DNA of 64,000 nucleotides from CAYRDC01 sp964422925. GTDB lineage: Bacteria > Bacteroidota > Bacteroidia > Chitinophagales > S012-47. A model generated the notes under the pieces. The model was given only the letters and a program-made list of their open reading frames with translations. It was not told the origin of the DNA and made no database searches. Shown here piece by piece: positions 8,103-16,734 of the stretch. Location: assembly GCA_964422925.1 (NCBI GenBank), contig CAYRDC010000006.1, positions 1-64,000 of the forward strand, in the 5' to 3' direction. How positions within the stretch are numbered: the first letter of the stretch is position 1; every line of letters starts with the position of its first letter. The position numbers and the translations under genes were made by a program.

Positions 8103-9116
8103 CTACGCAGCAATATTAATATGAATTTTTGTACCACGGCTCCCTTTTGGGATCAGTTGAAGGGTTCCATTCAGCAGGGATACCCGCGTCAGGATATTAT
8201 CCCACCCGATGCCGCGGCTTCTTTCAATGTCTTTGAGTTCTATTCCTTTCCCGTTATCGGCAATCTCGAGGACAGCCCCTTCCCGGCTGCAGGTTAAGGA
8301 AATGCTGGTTTTGGTGGCATTGGAATGGCGCACCAGGTTATTCAGCACTTCCTGAATGATCCGGTAGAGGCTAATTTCCCGGGCTTCCCCCAGGGCCGAA
8401 GCTATGCCGGAGATCTGGACTTCTACCTGCAGTTTTCCGCCACGGTTAATTTCTTCCGCGAGTTGTTTCAGGGCACCGGGCAGGCCTTTGCGGATCAGTA
8501 CCGCAGGCATCATGGCATGGGATATCGTACGCACCTCCTTCACGGCCCTGTCAAGGAGGTTCATTGACTGCACACAAATTTCCTTGCTGTCCGCCAGATT
8601 TCCGATTCTATGTTCCAAGTTGCTTAGGTATAATTTCAGGGTGGACAATTGCTGCCCCAAGCTGTCGTGCAGTTCGCGGGCGATGCGTTTGCGTTCTTTT
8701 TCCTGGGCTTCCAGCATAATGCGGAACCGGACGCGTTCGAGCTCTTCCCTGGCTTCGCGCAGGGCAAGCTCTTTTTGTTTTTTGTTGCGCATGTAAAGCC
8801 CCCAGCCCAGCACGAGCAGTAAAACCAGGCTCCCGATGACGGACAAATAAATGATCCGTTCGCGCTGCATCCGGTTTTGCTGATCCAAACGGTTAAAGTC
8901 AGATTGCAAGGTTTTGTACATAGCCTGGAGCTTTTCGATTGGCACAGGCTCGAACGAACCCGTATTTTCAGGCTTTTTGTTTAATTCTAAGACCGGGGCG
9001 TCAAGCCCGGACAAGGAATCATTGGCTGAGAGCGGCCGGCTTGGTGAGAATAGTATAATGAGAAGAACCCCTATTATGAAATTTATGGTACCATTTTTCC
9101 GTATTTGTGCAAACAT
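8103..9116 (-). CDS. Sensor histidine kinase (HisKA_3 / NarX-like)
   Basis: A 337-residue membrane kinase. Signal or first membrane segment at about 11-30, a short periplasmic stretch (about 31-88) rich in Gln/Arg that looks coiled-coil, one membrane segment at 89-108, then a cytoplasmic linker helix. The HisKA_3 dimerisation box KRIARELHDSLGQQ contains phospho-acceptor His150. The HATPase domain has DNGKGIE and RGIGWDNILTR. The sensing domain is very short and has no TPR repeats, unlike many Bacteroidota kinases of this type, so it may sense a membrane or protein signal. Paired with the regulator at 7431-8087. Confidence 0.9.
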   Translation of the reverse strand: MFAQIRKNGTINFIIGVLLIILFSPSRPLSANDSLSGLDAPVLELNKKPENTGSFEPVPIEKLQAMYKTLQSDFNRLDQQNRMQRERIIYLSVIGSLVLLLVLGWGLYMRNKKQKELALREAREELERVRFRIMLEAQEKERKRIARELHDSLGQQLSTLKLYLSNLEHRIGNLADSKEICVQSMNLLDRAVKEVRTISHAMMPAVLIRKGLPGALKQLAEEINRGGKLQVEVQISGIASALGEAREISLYRIIQEVLNNLVRHSNATKTSISLTCSREGAVLEIADNGKGIELKDIERSRGIGWDNILTRVSLLNGTLQLIPKGSRGTKIHINIAA

Positions 9117-9264
9117 ATTTTCAAAGGGTTGACTACGAACATTAAAATACGATTAAAAGACGTTGAATCCAACGGAATTCCATAAAAATCATCAAGCTTC
9201 AGGAACAATTTCTTGAAACGGTAAGTATAAGTTTACATTCGTTTAGAAAAAGCCGTAACATTAC

Positions 9265-9654
9265 ATGAAAAGATTACTTTATTTACTCCTTATTGCCCCT
9301 ATGCTTTTACCATCCTGCCGTAAAGCGCCCGGACCGGGAGGGACCTCCTCTATTACAGGAAAAGTGTATGTTAAAGATTACAACGCAAACGGTACGGTAT
9401 TGCTGGGCGAGTATTACGGTCCGGAAATCAAAGTTTATATTATTTACGGTGACCATCAGGTATATGATGACTGGATGCGGACCAATTATGACGGGGCATA
9501 CTTGTTCGATTACCTGAACCCGGGTTCTTACACGGTTTTCACTTATTCCAGGTGTGATTCCTGCCCCAGCGGTGTGGAACCAGTAAAAACAACGGTTCAG
9601 ATCACAGGTGCTCACCAAGTGGTTGAAGTACCGGACCTTGTAATAAAAAACTGA
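9265..9654 (+). CDS. Small lipoprotein with carboxypeptidase-regulatory-like fold
   Basis: A 129-residue lipoprotein: lipobox LLPSC with Cys18 as the lipid-modified residue. The mature part looks like a single Ig-like/CarboxypepD_reg domain, with SSITGKVYVKD at the start and a late YDGAYLFDYLNPGSYTVFTY, the usual 'NG-YxFxxLxPGxYTV' pattern of SdrD-B or CnaB-type folds. Outer-membrane or periplasmic location is inferred. It is the first gene of a four-gene run (9265-11738): only three bases separate its stop from the TTG start of the VTC-domain gene, which suggests translational coupling. Confidence 0.75.
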   Translation: MKRLLYLLLIAPMLLPSCRKAPGPGGTSSITGKVYVKDYNANGTVLLGEYYGPEIKVYIIYGDHQVYDDWMRTNYDGAYLFDYLNPGSYTVFTYSRCDSCPSGVEPVKTTVQITGAHQVVEVPDLVIKN

Positions 9655-9657
9655 TTC

Positions 9658-10431
9658 TTGAAAGACCTTGGACATATATTGCAACAGTTTGACCCTATCA
9701 CCCTGAAGGAGATGGATGCGGTTTCATTGATGAACCGCCATGATTCCAAGTTTGTCTTTCACAGGAATTTACTGTTGTCTGTACTGGAAGAACTGCAATC
9801 TGATTACAGAATCCTCGAAGTAAAAGGAAACCGGTTAAGCCGGTACGAAACCATTTACTTTGACACGGAAGATTTCCTGTTTTACCACTTGCATCATAAC
9901 GGGAAGCGCAACCGGCTCAAAGTCCGGATAAGGCAATATGTAGATATCGGACTGACCTTTATGGAAATCAAGAAGAAGAATAACAAATCAAGAACGGTTA
10001 AAAAAAGGATAAAAGTCGGCAAGCTTAGTCAGCAGTTTGACCAGCAAGGGCTGGCTTTGCTTAAGGCCTATACCGACCTCGACCCTAAATCCATCCGTCC
10101 AACCCTTCACGTAAATTTCAAACGGATTACCTTGGTTTGCAGGGATATGAGCGAAAGGTTGACCATTGACATAGACTTGGTTACTTCCAATTCTACCCGG
10201 CAAAAAGATTTCCGCAATATTGTGATTGCAGAGGTAAAACAGGATGGCAAGAATTTACATTCGCCTTTTTTCAAGGTAATGCGCAAGTACCGGATTCATG
10301 AAAACCGGTTCAGCAAGTATTGCATGGGCATTATCTATACCCATCCGGGAATAAAGATCAACCGGTTTAAACCAAGGATTCTAAAATTAAACAAGATCAC
10401 GAATGGAACATTTGGCTTACGAAGTGCTTAA
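9658..10431 (+). CDS. VTC-domain (polyphosphate polymerase-like) protein
   Basis: A 257-residue soluble protein of the VTC domain family (PF09359), whose yeast member Vtc4 makes polyphosphate inside a basic tunnel. The tunnel-type residues are present: RHDSKF (Lys31), YFDTED (67-72), KVRIR (Arg90, Arg92), MEIKKKN (Lys105) and AEVKQD (Glu192, Lys194). No membrane segment is seen. The likely start is TTG at 9658, three bases after the lipoprotein stop; the next ATG (9712) would remove conserved N-terminal sequence. The 3' end overlaps the DUF4956 gene by 29 bases. Family assignment is firm; polymer or substrate in this organism is unknown. Confidence 0.85.
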   Translation: MKDLGHILQQFDPITLKEMDAVSLMNRHDSKFVFHRNLLLSVLEELQSDYRILEVKGNRLSRYETIYFDTEDFLFYHLHHNGKRNRLKVRIRQYVDIGLTFMEIKKKNNKSRTVKKRIKVGKLSQQFDQQGLALLKAYTDLDPKSIRPTLHVNFKRITLVCRDMSERLTIDIDLVTSNSTRQKDFRNIVIAEVKQDGKNLHSPFFKVMRKYRIHENRFSKYCMGIIYTHPGIKINRFKPRILKLNKITNGTFGLRSA

Positions 10432-11113
10432 CCTGCCTGTTCTGGCGGTAAAATTTCTGGGTATAAAGCTATATGATAAAGATTTGTGGGAGTTGATTCT
10501 CAGATTTTCCTTCAACCTGTTGGTCACTGCTATCATCATCCGGGGGATTTACTTTCGCTATCGTAAAGACAGCGAATACTATTTCGCATATTTCATGTTC
10601 AGCATTATTATTTTCTTTGTTATTTTTCTTTTAAATAATGTAAAACTAAGTATTGGCTTTGCCTTTGGCTTGTTTGCTGTTTTTGCCATTCTTCGTTACC
10701 GCACCGCCACCATTCCAATCCGTGAAATGACTTACCTGTTTGTGGTAATTACAGTGGCCTTGCTTAATGCATTGGCCAATAAAAAAGTAACCTACGCGGA
10801 ATTGTTGTTCACTAACCTGGCTATCGTGTCGGCTATCTACCTAATGGAAAAGGCCAATTTCCGCAAGCAAATGATGTCGATGTACGTCAATTATGAAAAA
10901 ATCGAAAACATTAAACCCCAACGGCATCAGGAATTGCTCAAAGACCTGAAAGAAAGGACCGGGCTTGACATTGTACGATTAGATATTCTCAGAGTGAATT
11001 TTATGACGGATACCGCCCGCATTAAAATATTCTATAAATCGGGCAGTAGTTCTACGTTCCTCACCGATAATGAAGTACAGGACCTGAATTATGATTCGGA
11101 AGATAACGGCTAG
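10403..11113 (+). CDS. DUF4956 membrane protein
   Basis: A 236-residue protein with about five membrane segments (near 31-50, 59-77, 82-97, 108-126, 133-148) and a cytoplasmic C-terminal domain of about 85 residues. The segment FAVFAILRYRTATIPIREMTY is typical of DUF4956, a family commonly found next to VTC-domain genes. It overlaps the VTC gene upstream by 29 bases and the DUF2490 gene downstream by 23 bases, so the products are probably made together. The arrangement resembles yeast VTC, where a catalytic domain works with a membrane channel that moves the product; that role is inference. Confidence 0.82.
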   Translation: MEHLAYEVLNLPVLAVKFLGIKLYDKDLWELILRFSFNLLVTAIIIRGIYFRYRKDSEYYFAYFMFSIIIFFVIFLLNNVKLSIGFAFGLFAVFAILRYRTATIPIREMTYLFVVITVALLNALANKKVTYAELLFTNLAIVSAIYLMEKANFRKQMMSMYVNYEKIENIKPQRHQELLKDLKERTGLDIVRLDILRVNFMTDTARIKIFYKSGSSSTFLTDNEVQDLNYDSEDNG

Positions 11114-11738
11114 CCTTTGGGTTTTGGTGGTATGGCTTTTATTCCCTTCCCTGGTCCGCGCCCAAACGAGTGATGTGGAAACATGGGCAGGGACTGTAGT
11201 AATATTTGATTTGCCAAAGGGCTTTGATATATCCATGGAAGAGCAACTGAGGCTAAATCAGAATGCTTCCAGTCTGAAATCTTTACTGACTGAAGTGGAA
11301 GCGGGATGGAAAATGAACAAGTATCTGAGTTTCGGAGCCTCCTACCGATTTGTTTACCGCCCGACCTTTAACAGGAACCGCTACAGCCTGATTACGAAGC
11401 AGCGCTACCGTTCCAAACCTTTTACTTTCAAAAACCGGATCAAATACGAATATGAAACCGAAGTGGCCCATACACCCGGCAGCCGGATCAGGGACCGGAT
11501 AGCTATTGACTGGAAAACAAGCAAATTACTGACGCTGAGCATTAATAATGAATGGTTTTACCCGCTCGGGGCCAAAGGCGGTTTTTTCGACCAGTACCGT
11601 ATCGGGGCCAGGGTTGATTTCAAGCTTAACAAGAGAAACCATATCCGGGCAGGCTATATCTATGAGCAGCAGATTCAGCAGCCCAATCCCGCCACTTCCC
11701 ATATTTTCCGGGTACGGTACCTGGTGACCCTGTTTTAA
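11091..11738 (+). CDS. DUF2490 family outer-membrane protein
   Basis: A 215-residue protein with a signal peptide (residues 1-24, ending SLVRAQ) followed by alternating strands and a C-terminal RVRYLVTLF, as in small outer-membrane beta-barrels. The pattern 'W...LEVGWKMNKYLSFGASYRF' with later Arg/Tyr-rich strands fits DUF2490. It overlaps the 3' end of the DUF4956 gene. Last gene of the VTC operon; its stop is one base from the stop of the convergent M23 peptidase gene. A role in moving or anchoring a product at the outer membrane is a guess from context. Confidence 0.72.
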   Translation: MIRKITASLWVLVVWLLFPSLVRAQTSDVETWAGTVVIFDLPKGFDISMEEQLRLNQNASSLKSLLTEVEAGWKMNKYLSFGASYRFVYRPTFNRNRYSLITKQRYRSKPFTFKNRIKYEYETEVAHTPGSRIRDRIAIDWKTSKLLTLSINNEWFYPLGAKGGFFDQYRIGARVDFKLNKRNHIRAGYIYEQQIQQPNPATSHIFRVRYLVTLF

Positions 11739-11739
11739 C

Positions 11740-13158
11740 TTACCGGACGATCAGGGGCCGGATGCTGGTCCTGTCAGCACTTTGAAACCGGACCAGGTAG
11801 TATCCTGAGGCAAATCCATCGAGCGGAAAGAGGAATTGTTGTTCTCCCCCAGACAAACGGCCCGTGGCGATTGTATTCCCCTCCAAATCAGTAAGTGTAA
11901 GAAAAACAGGAGCGGTTGCGGGATGGTCCAGGACAATCCTGGCAGATGCTGAAGCCGGATTCGGGTAAATTCGCCAATCCGGATTTTCTGAAATATCCGT
12001 TATACCAACCAATGGATTAATGGTAAAATGCCGGGTATAGGTCTTCCCGTTATAATCCGCCTCAAAGGTCCACTGCCCAGTGGGTTCTCCCGTTCCGGCT
12101 ACCATCCACCAATAAGCATAAGCGGCCACATAAAACGGCCAGGGTGAATTCCATGACCAGGTGTTCCATACCGAATTGTTCGGCCTCCGGATGGTAATAT
12201 TGACCAGGTCATTGGTATTCAAATTCCGGAAATGGATATCGAGGTAAATGGTATCCAGGGGTGAAAACGCGCCTTTTTCGTGAGGGATCTCCTGGGCCGG
12301 GCAAGCCGGAATTTCAGGGGGCGCGTAACCGGTAGCCAGGCGATTGATGCCTTTTTCCAGGTAAGGGAGCTGGTTGTTCCACCAGCTTGAATTGTTGAAT
12401 ATGTTGCATGAGCCGTAAAACGGATCAATCAATCGCTGGGAAGCATCGTACACTTCAAAATGCAAGTGAGGACCCGTGCTGTTGCCGGAGGAGCCGGCAA
12501 TACCCAAGTATTCCCCGGCATTTACCGACTGTCCCACCCCTTTGGAAGTCAGACTACCGTTTTTCATATGGCCGTACCAGGCTATGGAACCATCACTGTG
12601 TTGAATATAGACAGCATTCCACAGGTTGTTGTTAGTGGTACAGCTGTGGTCATATTCTCCATCATTTTTGTACAGGACCACCCCGGGAGCAGCTGCTACC
12701 ACCTCCACATAGCCGGAATCCATTTTCAACCACGGATAAGGCCAAAGGTAAAAATCCGTACCCCGGTGATTATAGCCATTCTGTGTATCGTAGGTAAGCT
12801 GTCCGCAATGGTAATCCAACAGATGATTCGGGTAGGTGGTGTCATTATCGACATATCCTGTAATGGTGAAAAAACCGGGATCAGACAATCCGCTTTTTAA
12901 CCGGAGCGGTAAATTGAACAAAACCTGCAGCGTTCCATCCGCGGCAGGCAGGAGCCCTTCCGATTGTAACATCTCCCGGTTTCGGTTAATCTGCTCCCAA
13001 ATCATGACCCGCTGTTCGGGTGTCGGGCCGTCCGGCCCCGGAACAGGAGCCGGCCGGAACACAGGTTCCGGGCCGGAAAAATCCGGTGAAACATTTTGTC
13101 CGTTAACAACAAAACCGGCTGCCAATAAGCAGGTGATAGTTATTAAAATCTGTTTCAT
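11740..13158 (-). CDS. Secreted M23 metallopeptidase with T9SS sorting domain
   Basis: A 472-residue exported peptidase. Signal peptide 1-20 (ends VVNGQ). The LytM/M23 domain (about 125-245) carries the zinc ligands in HRGTD (His131, Asp135) and HLHFE (His231, His233), with YGHM (His197). Such enzymes usually cut peptidoglycan cross-links or other Gly-rich peptides. A middle region (about 270-380) looks like an Ig-type domain. The last 80 residues (NPDWRIYPNPA ... GYYLVRF) are a type A T9SS C-terminal sorting domain, so the protein is probably exported by T9SS to the surface or medium. Convergent with the VTC operon. Confidence 0.9.
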   Translation of the reverse strand: MKQILITITCLLAAGFVVNGQNVSPDFSGPEPVFRPAPVPGPDGPTPEQRVMIWEQINRNREMLQSEGLLPAADGTLQVLFNLPLRLKSGLSDPGFFTITGYVDNDTTYPNHLLDYHCGQLTYDTQNGYNHRGTDFYLWPYPWLKMDSGYVEVVAAAPGVVLYKNDGEYDHSCTTNNNLWNAVYIQHSDGSIAWYGHMKNGSLTSKGVGQSVNAGEYLGIAGSSGNSTGPHLHFEVYDASQRLIDPFYGSCNIFNNSSWWNNQLPYLEKGINRLATGYAPPEIPACPAQEIPHEKGAFSPLDTIYLDIHFRNLNTNDLVNITIRRPNNSVWNTWSWNSPWPFYVAAYAYWWMVAGTGEPTGQWTFEADYNGKTYTRHFTINPLVGITDISENPDWRIYPNPASASARIVLDHPATAPVFLTLTDLEGNTIATGRLSGGEQQFLFPLDGFASGYYLVRFQSADRTSIRPLIVR

Positions 13159-13202
13159 TTATTCAGCATTTTAAGTTTCCGTTTCATCAGGCGGCAAGCG
13201 GT

Positions 13203-15113
13203 TCAAACCGGATCGGTCATGGCCCCACCCGGGTAAATCTGTTGCCGGTACTTCCGGCTGGGGGATTCAATCAAAGGCCCCAGCCCCAGGGTGGGCCACT
13301 TGGCATCCACGCTGTCCATGGTTTCCATATCGGCACAAATAATATTGGGCCAGTCCCTGTCAAACCCATCGTCTTTCCGGGTTTTCCGGGTTCCGTCAAT
13401 GCCCGCGTGCGAAGGCCCTGTGCCATCGGAAGGAACCAGGAAAACATCCCGGCCGGGATCCATGTTGTTGGTAACCCGCCAAATTATATCGTGCAGGCTG
13501 CCGATATCGGTGACCGGTTCGCAATATAAAATCCATTTGACCAGTCTGAGCCCGTCCAAGCGGAACAGCCGCTCGTTCAAATGGCGGATAAAGCCGGGGC
13601 CCGATTTTTCGACTGCCACGGCCACCACAGAAATGCCCCGGGCGAGCAGCGAGTCGTTATGGCCGGTAATAGCCGGAAAATCTTTCTTCACCTGGTCCCA
13701 GTCAATCCGGATTTCCCGTGGATCGGGATTCACTGCCCCGCCAGGCCGTATTTCTTCCGGGAGTTTTTTCGTGGCGTCAATAAACATTTTACCACCAAAG
13801 GCAAAGTGGCTGCAACTGTGATCCAGCACATCCATTGGGCCCTTGCCGAAAATGATATCCGAGGCAGGGTTTACATTTTCAGATACATGCCGGGCCAGGG
13901 CCTCGTAATCATGAATATTCAACCCATCGTCCACCGCAACCAGTATCTTGTTAAACATCATCTGCCCGGCTCCCCACATGGCATTCTTTACCTTATAGGC
14001 ATGTCCGGGATATTCTTTTTTCAGGCTGGTTATCGTAAGATTGTGGAACACTCCTTCCACGGGCATATCCATGTCGGATAATTCCGGGAGCAATGTCATG
14101 CGGATCGGTGCCAGGAAAATCCGTTCGGTGGCTTTCCCGATCCAGGCGTCTTCCTGGGGTGGTATGCCTACGATGGTGGAGGGATAGATCGCCTCTCTCC
14201 GGTGCGTGACGGCTGTGACATGAAACCGCGGGTAATAATCGGCCAGGCTGTAATAGCCTGTATGGTCTCCGAACGGGCCTTCCAGGATCAGCTCTTCTTC
14301 CGGGTCAACATAACCTTCAATGATGATATCGGCTTCAGCCGGGACCCAGATATCCTGGGTGAGGCATTTGACAAGCTCCACTCTTTTTTTCCGGATGAAC
14401 CCGGCCAGGATGTATTCATCCACATTGGGCGGCAGGGGCGCGGTGGCGCTGTATGCCAGTACCGGGTCTCCTCCCAGGGCAACGGCCACCGGCATTTTTT
14501 TGCCCAGTTGCTGAAATTTCCTGAAATGCCCGGCTGACACTTTGTGCTTATGCCAGTGCATTCCCGTCAGGTCCGGGCCAAAAACCTGCATCCGGTACAT
14601 GCCCACGTTCCGGGTACCCGTTTCCGGGTCCTGCGTGTGAATGACCGGCAGGGTAATGAACGGCCCGCCATCTTGGGGCCAGCAGGTCATTACAGGAAAA
14701 CGGGTGAGGTCTGGCGGGTCCATCACCACCTGCTGGCACGCGCCCCGTCCTTTGCGCTTCCTGGGCATCCAGGAGGCAATACGCCCAAGCCGGGGTAACA
14801 TTCTTAACTGATCCATAATCTGGCTGCCCGGCTTCATAAACACCTGGAAAAGCGACTCCACCTCACGGGCAATATCATCCAGGTTTTCAACCCCGAGGGC
14901 CAGGCACATCCTACGGTAGGAACCCAACGCATTGATCAGGAGCGGGAATTCCGTACCGGTATTTTCGAACAGCAGGGCCGGGCCATTGCTCTTGGATACA
15001 CGGTCTGTGATATCCGCAATTTCCAGGTGGGGATTAACGTATTCATGGATCCTTACCAATTCCCCCGCTTCTTCCAGGGCTTGTACAAATGCATGCAGGC
15101 TGCTGTAAGCCAT
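13203..15113 (-). CDS. UbiD-family decarboxylase
   Basis: A 636-residue prenylated-FMN-dependent decarboxylase. Bacteroidota use a long UbiD homologue, generally annotated for menaquinone synthesis; the E. coli enzyme is about 500 residues. Recognisable parts: LVRIHEYVNPHLEIADI at the N-terminus, FPVMTCWPQDGGPFITLP, GMYRMQVFGPDLTGMHWHKHK, and EGPFGDHTGYYS with the conserved acidic active-site residue. I chose the ATG at 15113 because MAYSSLHAF begins the conserved region; an upstream ATG at 15155 would put the start inside the neighbouring terminator. The aromatic acid substrate cannot be read from sequence. Confidence 0.88.
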   Translation of the reverse strand: MAYSSLHAFVQALEEAGELVRIHEYVNPHLEIADITDRVSKSNGPALLFENTGTEFPLLINALGSYRRMCLALGVENLDDIAREVESLFQVFMKPGSQIMDQLRMLPRLGRIASWMPRKRKGRGACQQVVMDPPDLTRFPVMTCWPQDGGPFITLPVIHTQDPETGTRNVGMYRMQVFGPDLTGMHWHKHKVSAGHFRKFQQLGKKMPVAVALGGDPVLAYSATAPLPPNVDEYILAGFIRKKRVELVKCLTQDIWVPAEADIIIEGYVDPEEELILEGPFGDHTGYYSLADYYPRFHVTAVTHRREAIYPSTIVGIPPQEDAWIGKATERIFLAPIRMTLLPELSDMDMPVEGVFHNLTITSLKKEYPGHAYKVKNAMWGAGQMMFNKILVAVDDGLNIHDYEALARHVSENVNPASDIIFGKGPMDVLDHSCSHFAFGGKMFIDATKKLPEEIRPGGAVNPDPREIRIDWDQVKKDFPAITGHNDSLLARGISVVAVAVEKSGPGFIRHLNERLFRLDGLRLVKWILYCEPVTDIGSLHDIIWRVTNNMDPGRDVFLVPSDGTGPSHAGIDGTRKTRKDDGFDRDWPNIICADMETMDSVDAKWPTLGLGPLIESPSRKYRQQIYPGGAMTDPV

Positions 15114-15159
15114 ATCGGAGCTTTGCCATAAAATTAAGAAAGCGTTTGCTTGCAAGCAG

Positions 15160-15188
15160 AAAAAAAGGGGGCTGCCATCGACAGCCCC
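15160..15188 (-). terminator. Rho-independent terminator after the FadL-like gene
   Basis: Minus strand: GGGGCTG-7 nt-CAGCCCC, one C, then a run of T. It lies 23 bases after the stop at 15212 and before the UbiD start at 15113, so it separates the two genes' transcripts. Confidence 0.8.
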
Positions 15189-15211
15189 GGGACACTGACA
15201 TGATCCAATAA

Positions 15212-16711
15212 CTAAAACCGGAGACCAAAAGTGAACAAAATATTGGAGGAAGCATTGGTTAAAACGGCTCCTCCGACTGTTTCATTTGGATCGCTTAGTG
15301 TGTAAGGCACATCCATTGAAGTGGAACTGGCGCTCACGTAGGTCAGGTCCATAAAATAGTTCTTGTCGTGTAAACCGCCTCCGAGTGAGAAAGCAGCCCG
15401 GCTCAGGTCAGCATCCTGAACCGCCACGCCCGGCTGGAACGGAGAACCGGAATAATTTATTCCACCCCGGATGATGAAAACCCCGAACCGGTATTCTCCG
15501 CCAAGCCGGAGGGATCCCGAGGGGCCGTATTTGTCACGGATGGTTTGGTTCAGCTGGCTTTCAAAGGCCTGTTCTGAAGTGGCAAACCCGAAAAAGGTAT
15601 TGCTGTAATCCAGCCATTCGTAATCGACCGAAATCAAGCCTCTGGTTTTAAACAAAACGGCCCCGCTGATCACAGCTCGCCAGGGGGTAGTCAGGTTGTA
15701 CTTGAAAGTGCCGTCCGGGCTGTCCCATTGGTAATTGCCCGTACTCTCCAAGTCAGAACTCATGGTAGAGGAATAATCGTCCCGCAGGGAAAGGAAGGAA
15801 GGACTGTGCAATGCACCGCCTACGCGGATATAGGGCGTAATGCGGTAAATCAGCCCAAGCCGGAAGTTAACCCCTGAGCCAGTTGTTTTCAGGTAGTCGG
15901 TTTTCGTAAAACTTTTGAATCCCGCAATGGTATCATTTACATCCTCTTCATGATAAGAAGATTCTTCCGTATACCGAATCCGGGGCATCCCGATCGTAAC
16001 ACCGATTTGTATCTTGTTGTCATAATTACCAGCAATCGAAAAAAGATATTCATCAAAACCGCCCCGGGTTGAAATTTTACGCGATTGCTCCACCCCGCCA
16101 TACGGTACTTTGGATGCATAATGCATGGTATCGGTCAGGATGGGATCTATCAGGTAGGTTTGGTAAGCCAGCCCCGCGTCAAAGGGGTAGCGGTCGGTTA
16201 TTTCCGATGGAGCCACCCCGCTGCCGCTGTTGGCAATTTCCAGAAACTTGTCGATCATCGAATTATCCGGGTTGAAGCCGTTGTAATAAACATCCCGGTT
16301 GTAATTGGCCAGGCGGTTGATCCCAAAGGCATAGCTCACCGATTTCCAGCCCGGGACTTCCTCCCCGTTAACCCGTTTGCTGTAGGTATTGGTAATTACC
16401 ATCCCCAGGTTGCTGATATTGAAATTGTATTTAAGGTCAGTTTGCGGATTATCCCAGAAGCTGGATTGTGTACTGGCCGTAAAGATTGAAGGGGTTATCA
16501 TGATTTCCGATTTACGGTAGGTGGCCAAGCCGGCAGGATTGGTAATAATAGCCCCAAAATCGCCTCCCAGAGCTCCCATGGCGCCACCCAGCCCGGTAAA
16601 CCGGGCTGTGCCCCAATAATCCTGCATCGAATATCTCAAGGCATCCACATCACTTTGCCCATAGGACTGGAAGGACACAAAAAGGGCTGTGAGGAAGAAA
16701 ATTTTCTTCAT
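15212..16711 (-). CDS. OmpP1/FadL-like outer-membrane transporter
   Basis: A 499-residue outer-membrane beta-barrel. Signal peptide 1-18 (ends QSYGQ). The start of the mature protein, DALRYSMQDYWGTARFTGLG followed by GGAMGALGGDFGAIITNPAGLA, is the FadL/TodX-type N-terminal hatch with the NPAGL motif. The C-terminus ends LFTFGLRF, a typical barrel signal with terminal Phe. Family members carry hydrophobic compounds across the outer membrane; the cargo here is unknown. It lies 23 bases downstream of the Tyr-rich lipoprotein gene, so they may share a transcript, and it is followed by its own terminator. Confidence 0.85.
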   Translation of the reverse strand: MKKIFFLTALFVSFQSYGQSDVDALRYSMQDYWGTARFTGLGGAMGALGGDFGAIITNPAGLATYRKSEIMITPSIFTASTQSSFWDNPQTDLKYNFNISNLGMVITNTYSKRVNGEEVPGWKSVSYAFGINRLANYNRDVYYNGFNPDNSMIDKFLEIANSGSGVAPSEITDRYPFDAGLAYQTYLIDPILTDTMHYASKVPYGGVEQSRKISTRGGFDEYLFSIAGNYDNKIQIGVTIGMPRIRYTEESSYHEEDVNDTIAGFKSFTKTDYLKTTGSGVNFRLGLIYRITPYIRVGGALHSPSFLSLRDDYSSTMSSDLESTGNYQWDSPDGTFKYNLTTPWRAVISGAVLFKTRGLISVDYEWLDYSNTFFGFATSEQAFESQLNQTIRDKYGPSGSLRLGGEYRFGVFIIRGGINYSGSPFQPGVAVQDADLSRAAFSLGGGLHDKNYFMDLTYVSASSTSMDVPYTLSDPNETVGGAVLTNASSNILFTFGLRF

Positions 16712-16734
16712 GGTTCAATGAATTTATTATTGGT

